From the NCBI GenBank assembly GCA_013396995.1, contig VWZP01008545.1, positions 434,001 to 498,000 of the forward strand: DNA of 64,000 nucleotides, read 5' to 3'. The notes below the pieces were generated by a model that ran no database searches, was not told the origin of the DNA, and was given only the letters and a program-made list of their open reading frames with translations. Shown here piece by piece: positions 47,940-60,300 of this stretch (positions are counted from its first letter, which is position 1; each line of letters opens with the position of its first letter). The position numbers were made by a program, and so were the translations under genes. The stretch is from Dicaeum eximium (Eukaryota; Chordata; Aves; Passeriformes; Dicaeidae).

Positions 47940-50900
47940 ACTGGATCAATCATTAAAATATTAAAAATTTAAAAGCCAAACATTCTGTCTGACAGGAGCT
48001 TAAAAAGTTATAATAATGTGTCACACCACGACAAATAAAAACGCTTCATAGACTCGGTGTTTTTCAAGGAAGAATTCTAAATGAGAATCACACACTCGTT
48101 TATCTCTGCTCAACACTTCGCAGTGTGCAAGAAGGCTTCTCATGGGAGATATTTGCTGATATCATAGAAGGCTTTTCTGAAGATTTCCAGCATTCTTATG
48201 AGGATTCTAAAGTTCAGCAGTGCTTTACCAAAGTCAGTCTGTAAATTCCAAGGTTTCTGGGATAAATAAGGGCTTCTGAGGTCTGGAGAGCAGTGCAACT
48301 CATGGGAGAAACCAATAAAACTGACAGAATGCCTTATGATCTTTTTATTCCTTGCACAAATGTCTTGCCTTATTTGAGATAAGTCAGAATGGTAGCTGGC
48401 AGAACACAGGCTTAGCATAACTGCAAATTACATGTGAATAAAGTGAGGGCTAGGAGGGATGCAATGCATGGCAGCACAGTTCCTCATAAACAGAACCTCT
48501 TTAGCTCTGTAAAAGTTGCTGATTCCAAACTTCAATCCAAAAATATTAACAGAAGCTTTTGTCAGACGCACATAGTGAAAGGTATCACATCTCATCTGAG
48601 AAAAGAAGAAGGGAAAAATCCTTCTCCCCCCAGCAGTCCCTCAACTTCTGGGCTTCCAAGAGAATGCACATTTCACTGAACAAATTCAAGATGTCCTTTA
48701 GAATTTCTCACCTCAATTTAAAAAAAAAAATCCTTAACTTTTAAATTTTTTTTAACATACAAAACCTATTATCTTAACACCACACAAGACTTCACTAAAG
48801 CCCAGTGTGCTCTGTAACCTGGTGGCACCATTTAAATGAGAAGTTGGATGTAGGATGTCCAGTAAAAGGTGAGTTCTTGGTCCAGTTATTGAATATAAAA
48901 TTCTGGCATTCTCCAAGGAACCCCTAACAGTACAACAGAGATCACTGACATCTTTCTGTTGGCTTCCATAAAACACATGGAATATGGCAGCAATTCACCA
49001 ACTGAAGCTTATATAGCTCCCAATACCACAAGTAAGTCTAACATTCACCCTGTGAATCCAAAACACTGCATTTAGCCTCAGAATAGGTAATATTGCTGAA
49101 AAACAAAATACCACACACATCAACAAAGCAAAACAACAGCCCTAAGTTGTTGCATATCTACAGTGGGTAAGTATTAGGAAAGCCTATGTATTTGTTTTGC
49201 TTATGTAGGATTTCTTATTTGGTAATGTCACAACACCTTTTTCAAAATGAATTATGCTAGAATTGGGGAAAAAATTCTGAAAAATTATTTTTGATTCTAG
49301 CTGACACTTGCATAGCCTGAAATGTGAATTCACAAGAGTTAATCTTTTAAGGAACAGCGTGCTTCAGATGAAGGCTGTGACAAATATGAAACAACTTCAT
49401 GGAGTTTACTCAAATGCAATACTAGACTCCAAAATGAGTTTGATCTTTCCATACCAAGATCAAATTGAAATCAGGTCTGTATCATACAGTTCTGCTGGTG
49501 CAGTGATATTAACAGATTAAAAAAAAAAACCCTAAAAAAATCACAATCTAAAGGATATACTAGTATGTTTTCCTCTGAATTTCCAAAGATCATAAAGAAA
49601 CAGTTTTCACAGACTGCAATGAACTCCTGAAAGCAAACAAGAGAAGCAGTATAGGGCTACAGCTGGTGCACATTACTTCTCTAAAACTGCTCTGAGGGGT
49701 AGCATGATGGTAGCTATCTAGTAAATATTTTATTCAGTGTCATAATTCAAGCTAAATAAAGTGGAAGTCACCTACTACTGTTAAATACAGTCACCTCTGC
49801 AATTTCTTGGCAGTAAGAAGAGCAGATGCACTTTTGTCACACCCAAATTAGTGTTTGCTCTGGATTTACAGAGCTTGCAGCTTACTTGCCTATCAAAATA
49901 GTGACAGCATTATTCTGGGCATGGGGAAAATTTGAATTTGATCTGGCCACAGGCCAAATCATATGATGTTCATGCTGAAACACAGTTAATGAGTGGCCAG
50001 AAGAAGTGGCCAGTAATTGGCAGCTCAGCTTCTGTTGTAATGCATGCTCATTAGGGAGACAGACCGACTACTTGGATTCTTCATTTATTCAGTTTTCGAC
50101 CCATAATTTAAATATTCTGAACTGTTCTGTTTTAAAATACAGGACAAAAAGACTGTATGATCTCACGTATGGAGGTGGCAGTTCCCAAAATATTTACACG
50201 TGAAGCAGCCAGTTAATACCCTTTGCCATGCTTTCCATCATGGGAATTGTATCTGACACTAAATAAACAACAGTGATAAATAGTGACGGGGAGGTACCTG
50301 TTCCAGAGAATGTGGGAGCTCAAGCAAGTTCTGTCTACTCCCTAAAATATGCCTGGGAATTTCTTTTTGTTCAAAAAAGGGTGTTGGGAGCAGCATGCTC
50401 CCTAGGGTACAGCTGTTGGGCATTATTTGTGCTCAGAGAACAAGGAAATGCAACTCGAGGCAGACATGTGCTGGTGTTTACAACAAGCCAGATGCAGTCA
50501 CACCCTTTACCAGCCAAGAAAATTACTGAATCTAACGGGCAGTTTGACAGGAACCTGTATCAGCTGGCATTTGGAAAATAAAATTCAGTCAAAAAGCAAG
50601 CGGATAATGAAGAAAGATGTCATCCACTCAACAGATAACAAAACCAGACCATTTGAAAAGTGGGAGACAGGCCTCTTCTTGCTTTTAGACAAAACAGAAA
50701 ATCTAACCCCACAGCTGATGGTGGTGCTGAGAAGAATGACAGCAATTTCTGTAACACAGTTCTGTGCCAGGACCGATTAAGTGCTGAAAATTGATTTGGA
50801 ATCAGCTGGTAGGAAAGCAAAGTATGCAAGTTCCATGATCCAAAATTAAATAGCTGAAACAGAGTAATTCAATTAAATTCTCTAAAACTTTCAGTGATAA

Positions 50901-53900
50901 ATCACACACATACATCACTTGCATAGATTACTTGCCTGTGTGGGCCCATCAATAAATGTTCTGTTGAGGAGTCCTTCCCACAGCTTCTATCCAAAAACGT
51001 CCCCAAAAGCATTCCTGAGACTGCTTTGGACAAGCTGCTCTCCTAAAAATTGTTTACACATGAGCTAAAGTCTAGAAGTGACCCCTGTCAGCAAACACAG
51101 AGTGAGTTTAGAGCCCAAACGTATGCCAGGCTGCTCCATCAGCACCATACATGCTGCATTTCATTGCTCACAGCCTGAACTTCACCATGGTGTGAAATGT
51201 AGCTCAAAGAGCTGCAGATGGACTGGACTCAAATGTCTGAATTTCTGATGCTTACCATGAGCTGCTCAGATCTGTGGCTGCCATCCAACAGGTTTAGCCA
51301 AGCGCAAAGCATGAAAAATTGCATCAAGAGACTGTTTCTGTAGTCACTTCAGCGGAGCCACTTGAATGCCATGTTCATCACTACAGTAAAAAAACCAAAA
51401 CATCAGATAGGCCTGGGATCTGTTCTGTTGAGCTACCCAGCAGCTGTGACCACACCACAGCCCAGCAGGAACATCAGGAGACAGAGAGACTGAAGAACAC
51501 CACACAAGACACGTAGTTCTGACATCCTCCCCCCACATCTTCAGATTTTTGAAATCTTGGTCAAACGGCTCATGTCAATGTGCTGAAATCCAAGCTCTCT
51601 GAAAGCTTGTTATTCCAATTCAGCCAGAGGAGGGGGAATGGCAGTCACCCCCAAACACACACTGGTGGTACAGTGTGACTTGTGCAAGCCAAACCAGCCC
51701 ATGTCAGTCACCTGCTCGTGAGGCACAGCGTGAGTGATCAGACATACATGATCTGTATGGGAGTACTCGTTGTTGTTTTTAATAAACAGCCCCAAGAATT
51801 ATCAGTACTGATTTAAACAGGCATATACCAACCCAGCCCTTCTTCAGTGACACCCTCTGATCTCACTCTGTGAATAAACCCCACAGCTGCTCTTGGAGGA
51901 GCTCTTTTTTCCTGTACTGCTGTTTAGAGGGGCTGCACAATCCCTCTGGGAAGGCATCTTTCTTTGCAAGGATAAGCTGAAGCAGCACCACAAATCTTCA
52001 AGGATAGCTGCGGCACTTAGGAAGTTTGCCCTGGCTCTTTGAAATTGAACAAAGTGAATAGTTGATTCAAAGCAAAACAAACATGTCACTGAGTATATAA
52101 CAGGTAAAAAAACCTAACACAATAATTGCAGTATTATATATAACATTAAAAATTGCAATGGGAGAATGACAACAAGAGACGTGAAATAACATCTGCGGTT
52201 AAAATGAAACCACAATAACAAAGGACAAACACCTGCCATGATTTTGCACCTATTTACCTAAAAGAGTAGCTGGATGTGTTTTTCTTACCAGTAGACCTAT
52301 TAGTTACAAATACTGATGCAATACAGAAAAATCTCCCAGTGAAACATTTTGGGCACAGATCTACCTGTGCAGACCAGCTGGCTTTTCAGGCTAACATTAG
52401 TCACAAACATAGCTTTTGCTTTTGTGCAACTAAACTTCTTAGCCCTTGCCTGGGGACACAGAACTCAGAATATTAGGTTTCAATTACTTACTTTTAGTAA
52501 TTTTTTTTCAAAAATCCAATGATGCTTGCATCATCAGAAACAGAATAAAAAACTCATTGATGGCACTCATAATATGTCTTTTTCTAAGAAGGAAAAAGGA
52601 TTAAAACATTTATCATTGACCTTTTATATTAAAAGGGACACTGACAAATAGAAATTACTTTCACCTTTACTTACCACTGGTCTGTGCTCTGTGGCAGAAA
52701 TATAAATAACTAAAAAATCAAAGTGCTTCAGATATTTACACACTAAATGTACATGTGTATGCTTACACACCTCCCCTAATTTGATCTGTACACTATATTA
52801 AACATCACACTTTCAGATGCAGAACTGTCAGGCCAAAGGAACAGTGGCCTTTTTTGCTATATGAATGCTTTACTACAAACACAAGTGCTGGCTTCTCCCC
52901 ATTTTCCCATCACTATCCTGTTACCCACTCCTGCAAATGCCCACAGACAAGGAGATAATGAGCACACACAATTAAACAAAATGATGGTATCAGGGCCCTT
53001 ATGTTCTTTCTTTCATTATTAAAGCTTATTTTGTAATGATTGTCATCAATTATTTTTCAGATTTTGAAGCACAGTCACAAAATAAGAAAATGTTTCCCAA
53101 AAGTTACACAGCATGCACTTTTTTTTTTAAATTCATAGCTGATGATCTAGGCTTTATATATAGAAATTATATGGAAATGTGGTTTGCTTTGAAAGATGAT
53201 TTTGCATGTACATCTAGAGCAATTCCTTGTATAAATGAATATATTTATATTTGCATTAACATTTCTCACTTATTGAGTGTTTCTATAGTCTCAGCCTGTG
53301 GTTATTTTGCTAAGGGCCAGGTATGCAAAAATTACCATATTATAAACTTCCTTCCCATAAAAAAGCTTCTCTGTTTTAAAATTATGTTATTGTGATATTT
53401 AGCTGTTATTTCCCCATGAACTTCAAATATATTTCAGCCTAACAAATTGAAATCCCTTTAGTAAACACTCCTTGCTGCTGGTCCATACCTTCCTACAAAT
53501 TTTATACACATTTAAGAACCTGGTCCTTTGTTGCACCTTGGTAACTCTTTCCTGAAAATACACCTAAATCATACAAAACCAGTATTAATTTAGGAGGTCT
53601 TGGCACATTATTTCGGGAATTTTCAGCCTGGATTTCTGTTACATGCTCAATTGCATTCAAAAGTCAGGGTCCATGTCAGCTGAAGTTCAGGTTATAAATG
53701 TAGTGAATGAAACTGTGCTGACTGTGGATAGGAATGATTGTGAATAATCTCAAATTCATACAGAACACCATAAGTCACTGCCACCTTTTATTCATGTGAG
53801 CATGTACACATTTATTTGTTTATGGAAAACAGTTCTTAAAAATAAATTCTCATAATGTTGCAGCATATGCTACACAGGCAGATTGTCCCTTTGTGTATAA

Positions 53901-56830
53901 AACTACATTTTCAAGACATCTTTAATCTAAAAAACCTTCTTCTCTATCACCTGTAGAGAGTTTTTAATTTAAAAAGTTGAGTTACTAGAAAAAATTAATC
54001 TGAGTTAAGAAGATGTACCTATTTAAGAAACTTGGGAACAAGAGCTTTCATAATTTTCTTAAAAATAGGCATAAATTGATAGTGTGTTCTAATTATGAGC
54101 ACACTCGAGAATAGTTAAGCTAATGAGCATTTCCCCAAACTGTTACAAATACTAACAATAATTGACTAATAAGTATTCACTGGAATAATTAATTACAGTA
54201 AATTTCAGAATAATCTTGAAAAGATTGTAGGGGTTTTAAAAAACAATATAGGTGCACCCTTTTGTAGCAGCACCAAAACCAGTATTGAAATCCCATTAAT
54301 TTAGCAGACATTATATTTTTTGGAAAAAAAAAACAGGAATATACAAGAGCATGCATTATACTTATCATACATGCAGCTTTTATTTTACTATCCCCTCAGT
54401 AAATTTTGTATTTTGCCCATTGCAAAGCGAATACTCAGCAGCCACAGAGCAGTTTTACTGAAAAGCATCTGAAGTTACCCAAGGTCACTCTCAGGAGGAT
54501 GTATTACTCAGTGCCTGCAAATAAGATTTCCACTTAATGTTTCTCTGCATGAATTTGATCCTAAGAACTTTAGTCACGATTCAGCGAAACCTCTAAAGAA
54601 CAGGCATTATCCCCCTGCTCTTGATGGGGGCTGAGAGGTTACTGGACCCCTTTGAGTAAACCTGGTTCTTTCTTTCAGCCTGAGAGGTGAGGTAATCTTG
54701 GAGGAACTGCCTCAAATACGAGGACATGAAAAATAAGCTGGATGACTACTCATGCTGTCAAAAATACCACTGGGAACAGAAACTTTGTTGAGCTAGATCC
54801 AGCAAGATGGAGGAGCAACCAGCATAACATTTATTATTTCAATGTTATTTAAAAAAAAATAATCAGCTTTCATTGCCTTTTAGCTTCTGGACCTGGACCT
54901 CTTACTTGCACTGGCAACACTCTCAGGTTTTTTCTTCTGCAACCACAGGAGTCAGAAGTTCTCATTCAAGAGCATTAACTGAATCTCTTGGGTAACAATT
55001 TGAAAGTCCAGAACTCAAGAGAAATTCTTGATGTCACAAGATCCATCCTAACAAAAATTAGAAGAGTTATAAATAGATATTTACTGAGGGTCATATCAGC
55101 ATTCAGCCCTAATCAAACGGTATCAGATATTCAAATGCAGCACAAATCCACTTAAAGAATGTTTCTTTAATCAATGGATTGACAAGGCCCCAAGGAAGCT
55201 GCAAGAGGCAATCAGCATATGCTGGCAGGGAACTGGAAATGTAATTACAATCTAGAGAAAGGAAAATTTCACTGTGCCCTTCAAAGCGATGCAAACTCTT
55301 GTCATTTGCATGATGCCCCTCCTACCAAAGAAAGAGACAGATCCCTCTTCCCCATATATTTTCATGTTAGCCATTTAGCACACCCACAAACTTGTAAAAT
55401 CGGGAAAGAAAGGAAAATGAGCTTTGAACAAAGATGTGCTTGACTTGGAGTCCAATTTCTGAGTCCACAACCCATCTCCCGCAGTACATGGGAATTTCTG
55501 CCACAAAACCCAACACACAGTAAAGCCCTGCTTAATTGTGCCTCAGCTTCCAATGATACAACATTAAAAAGAAGATAAAGCTTGTTCATGCTGATGAAAT
55601 TCCAGTAACTCAGGTCCTCTGTATTCAAATTTAATTTTTCTCTTTTTATTCCTGATTATTGTATGGCTCATTAAAGGAATAAACCCCAGTATGACATGAA
55701 AAATCACTTTAGACTGATAAAACAAAATAAAACTCTATTCAGCAGCAGAAGTAGCTTAGCTTGACTCTAAGAGAGAAGCAGAACAATAATTACTTTTATT
55801 TATTACAGAATGTATTTTACGATTTTAATGTTTTCAAAAATTACATTTCTGAAGAAGAGGTATTCTTTCCTACTGAGGGGAAATGACCTTTTTATTTATT
55901 TAGAATTTTTTCTGCATACATACATTGCATAAATTTTAGGGCAACTAAAGTTTCAATTTACTTCATGTTCCACCTTTAAGTCTAGTTAAAATAACCTGCA
56001 AACTGAAAATAGTTCAAGAGTAAACCAGCAAACAAAGCAAGCAGAGACAAGGGAGGAGGAAAAATACTTTCTACCAAGTTGCTTACATGACTTCATCTAT
56101 ATTTCTGAAGTTATCTAGGCAGATTTATCATTACATCTTTTACTGAAAAGCCACTGAAAAACTCAGCATCAAAACCACTGACATTTAACTTTCAGGAAAT
56201 AATTGAGGAAAAAACATCACATACTCATTGTTCAGAGAGCACTTTAACAGCAAAATATTTTATGCCAAAACTGTCTGGTTCAATAAAGCCACAGAATCTG
56301 GCCTAAACTCAGAGTAGTCTGGGTTGCAAGCTTGGGGTTTATTTTCTTTCATAAAAACTTATAAAATAAGAACCCCTCCCCACATACACACACACTTTAA
56401 TAGCAACAAGCAGATTTTGGAACTTGGTTCCACATTTGTTTCCAGGGAAACTGCACAGACTTGGAGAGATTCACATGCAAATTATTTCCTAATCTGCTCT
56501 GTCATAAAAACACAATCTAGCACTCAACTAGCAATATGCATTAAAATGCGAAGCCCAGGATTATCAGCAAGCTCAGTCTTAATTTCGACTCTATTTGGTT
56601 CTTACATTCACAGTTTATATCTCTGCTATGAAACTGCTGCTAAACCACTCTCTGATTTGGTGGAAAAAAGTCTTCTAGCTACACTCTATAATGAAGACAG
56701 CAAGGACCAAGACTTCTGAGCACAGAAATGTTGTCCTGCCTTCTGAGCCAGCCTGGCAGGGCATCCAGCCCTGGTGTCCCTGCACTGTATAACCAGCCCT
56801 CCTGGGCCCGGGGCTAGCACAGCTCACTCA
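47940..56830. other. AT-rich non-coding DNA, no gene seen
   Basis: Frames of 80-131 codons occur (50273-50581, 53036-53395 and 56324-56719, all +). The first has fairly coding-like codons but opens with GTG and has no splice context. The others are AT-rich chance frames. Octamer motifs lie at 55304-55311 and 56475-56482. No repeat family was recognised. Confidence 0.55.
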
Positions 56831-56834
56831 ATTG

Positions 56835-56876
56835 GGATCTGAACCTGCTGCTGCAAAGGTCACCACTCTATTAGCC
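56835..56876 (-). mobile_element. possible tRNA-derived SINE relic
   Basis: On the minus strand TAATAGAGTGG (56863-56873) resembles a pol III A box (TRGCNNAGYGG, two mismatches). GGTTCAGATCC (56835-56845) resembles a B box (GGTTCGANNCC, two mismatches). Their order and strand are right, but they are about 16 nt closer than in a tRNA, so an internal deletion would be needed. No tRNA fold or SINE tail was found. Chance similarity is quite possible. Confidence 0.15.
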
Positions 56877-57087
56877 TCAACACCTGGGTTTGCTCCAATG
56901 AAAACACACACTGGCAAAGTGCACAGTGCTGTGAGCATCAGAAATTAAAGTTCTACAAGCCCAACATCAGCAGTGCTATTTAGGACCCTCCACTGAAGGA
57001 GAGCTGGCCTTCACTCAGACCTGTGAGTGCATGTTCAGTCATTCCCACACTGCCCCAAATTAGTTAATCCATGTATTTCCAACACCA

Positions 57088-57291
57088 ATGGAGCTGCACA
57101 GCCAGAGCCTGCAGCTGCTGGCAGAGGCCAGGAACACCTCAAAGTTTCTTGCAGCTCTGTTGGGTCCCAGCTGCAGCAGCCTTGACTCTGTCTCATGCCC
57201 AAGCATGGCAAGATCCACAACTGTGTGCCCTACCAAAGGCAGCAGAAGTATATATATCTTCAGAAAATGTGATATTTACATTAGAGAGTGA
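57088..57291 (+). other. small coding-like open frame
   Basis: A 67-codon frame starts at ATG in the context accaATGG. Its first half has coding-like codons (GAG CTG CAC AGC CAG AGC CTG CAG CTG CTG GCA GAG GCC AGG). The second half drifts into AT-rich codons before the stop. An overlapping frame (57071-57364) is open for 97 codons. No splice junction or family could be assigned. It may be a decayed exon or chance. Confidence 0.15.
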
Positions 57292-57369
57292 TAAAGGAAG
57301 CTTATTTCCTGTCACAAAAACATTACAGAAACCTGTCTGCTCCCAGCTCCTTCCGCCCACTTGAGAGAG

Positions 57370-60300
57370 GATGCGTTACCAGCCTGGACCCCTGGGTAAG
57401 TGATACCCCAACTCTGCTTTGATAGAAACTCATCAGAACCTGACAACGTGCACTTAAGCATTTGATTACATCACCCATTGGTCATTAAGGAAACCACAGT
57501 TGCATCTTCCTGTTACAGCCTATTTGATTAAGTTATATGATACATCCTCCAGCATTATTCATGCCCCTGTGCACCAGCAGCTAATTTCCTTTGCTGCATG
57601 TCATCCGGTTTTTATTAATGTCTCCTCCAAAATGAACCTCTACAGTTATATTTTTTCTCTTCTCATACCTCAGTCTAGCTCTCACAGACATATTTTAATT
57701 AATTTACCTGAAGAATATGCAATTACTTAGGTATATTAATAAATTTTATTGCATGCCTTCTTATTAGTAGTTTTAGTCTGGGTTTAACTGCTGGTTTTCC
57801 TTTTTGGGGGTGTTATTTGATTCAAAAGTACTTATTCTGAGCAAATTAAGCTTCGAACCATAAATGACTGATGCAACTTTTACAAGATGCTAATTTGCAT
57901 GACTACAACTGCTGCTACTAGAACAGGAAAGATTAGCCAACAGTTTAGAGCACTGGCTAAATGTGGATTTTGTCTTTGTGATGTGCACAGGCTGTGGAAA
58001 AATATAACCAGTGCAGTGCCTTCACTGTAACTCCAATAGTTTAAAAACAGAGAACACATGCAAGGATGGAAAGCTGGCATTCCCAACTAAATGAATCTAG
58101 TTATCATGTATTTAGATGCACCTGAAAACGCTCAAAAAGTTTAAACTGCATCTTCTAGAGCCAGAATAGCAGCATGGCACTAAAAAATAGATAGCTCAAA
58201 GCACAGTATTTACTTTTCTTGCAGTTTAATCCAACTCCTGCTACAGATGTGCTGGAGCAAGGATCCCTCCCCAGGAGGTAATGGAGGCAGGAGCATGTTC
58301 CTGGTAAAGCCTGGACCCTGCAGGTTGAGTCATGCCTGATTAGCACTTGAGAAGCTGAGTGAGAGAGAGTTTTGCTCTGGAGGTGGCAGGATTATCTTGT
58401 GCCTCTCTGCTTGCAGTGTGTGCTAACCCATGCACAGAACCACTGAGGGGTTTATAAATATGCAGGGAGAGCAACAGGTAATTTTTTCCATACTTGCCCC
58501 AACGTACATGGTATTAAAAGTGCCTGCAAACTTAATGTTCTATCTGTTTGTGAGCAATTCTCCTAAACTTTGTCTCTTTTAAGTTTAGATTTGGAGAAGG
58601 CTCCCTCCACTAAACTCAATCTGATTTCCAGATCTTTTCTTTCCACAAAAATGGCAGAGATGAGCTGTCAGGAAACACAGAATATATGGTAAAAAATTCA
58701 AAAACTTCACAGAGAAGCTGGTGCATGATGTGCATTATGGTAGAAGTGAAGAGAAAAACCAAGGAGAACTCAGAAGGTTCTTGAAAAGGAACTTAATAAA
58801 AGATAAAAAATGCTTTGAAGTGATTTAAGTATTTCAGGATTATTTAAACATCGTCCTGGATGTGAGCAAGGCTCAATTTAGTCTTCCTTCCATAAATATG
58901 CACTTGCCTTTCTAACAGAGATCTTCTTAATCCCTTTTCTATCCTGTTATTTTGGCTAATTCCAAGTGTATCAAATACACATACAAATTCTATTCCTACT
59001 TGCCAGTGAAGTTATCTTTAACATATGCTACAATAATAAATGCCAGAGGGCAAAACAGCCTTATTAAATTTCTATTATTGATTATATACTGTTTTGTAAT
59101 GAATTTCACTAAATCCTGCACTACTGTGCTGTTTAAGACCACTAAAAAAGTACAGAATTTAAAAAGTAATTTGTATAACAACAATGAAGAATTACTCTGA
59201 CAGAACTGAGAGAATTCAGCCTTCAGTGATGAGCACAGTCTGAATCTACGTCCTCTCATTAGTGTTGAATTAATTAGGCTTTATTTATTCATATGACATT
59301 AATGATTATATAGAGCCTATAATTATCAAAGTTTCAGAAATTCTTGGTGTACTCTGACAGTGGGAGGAGTTCAGTAGCCCTGTAAGAGATAATAACCCAA
59401 AGTTTGCATTCTCACTTTAAGATACTATTGTAATTTTAATTTTAATCCTGAACTTTTAAGACTCATAAAAGCTTCAGCCTAATTTTTCCCCCTACAGTCA
59501 CAGAACATTTCAGTTTTGAAGTACAAAAAGCACATCCATAATTAAAGGCTTCCATAAGAATTATGCTGCATGATTCATTTTGTTCAAAACCAACAGCAGA
59601 TATTATGAGGATACCATTTATTATATGATTACTATTATTGAATTCATGGTATTTAATCTTCACACATTTAATATTCTACCTTTTTTTTAGCTTATTTCTA
59701 AAGAAATATTGCTTGCATATTATGAAGAAAAAGGAAGAAATGGAGGAGGAATAAGATTAATAGTTTTTGGGAATGTGTGCGCTATTATTTTGATTTGTGA
59801 ATGCATATGAATTAAAAAAAAAAATTCTGGTACATTAGTCTGTTGGGTATACATGCAGTAGATTTTATCCTAAAAAGGAAATTAAAAATAAAATTTGAGA
59901 GTTAGATAAGCTTTCAGAAAGGCTTAATTCAGAAAATGTTTGTGAATTACATTTGACACAACATAAAATACCCTTGCAAGACATTTAAATGCCAGCAAAT
60001 TACTGAAAGGAATATTACTATTTAAGTATTACTGTTTAAACACAAGAGAGAAAAGCAAAACAGCTTTGTGCATTTACACCTCAGCACAGAACACCTGAAT
60101 ATTTTCCTCATTTGCACTGAAAGATGCTCAAAACCTGCAAGGCTCTGTTTGGTAGGGGAAATGTATTTCAGGAAGGGACTCATGGAAGAGCCCAGCACTA
60201 AAACCAAGGGACCAGCAGTGCTCCTGTCTCAATAAAACTTGAACTTCTCAATAAAATCCCAGTGCCAATCACCCCAGGCAGCAATCAGCAGCAGGCATTT

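Noticed and set aside
50273..50581. 102-codon + frame with fairly coding-like codons
   Set aside because: It opens with GTG, the only ATG is late, and no acceptor or donor pairs with it. Kept only as a remark in the segment entry.
56324..56719. 131-codon + frame as a gene
   Set aside because: No coding-type codon bias, no recognised motif, and it spans a simple AC repeat near 56386. A chance frame is likelier.
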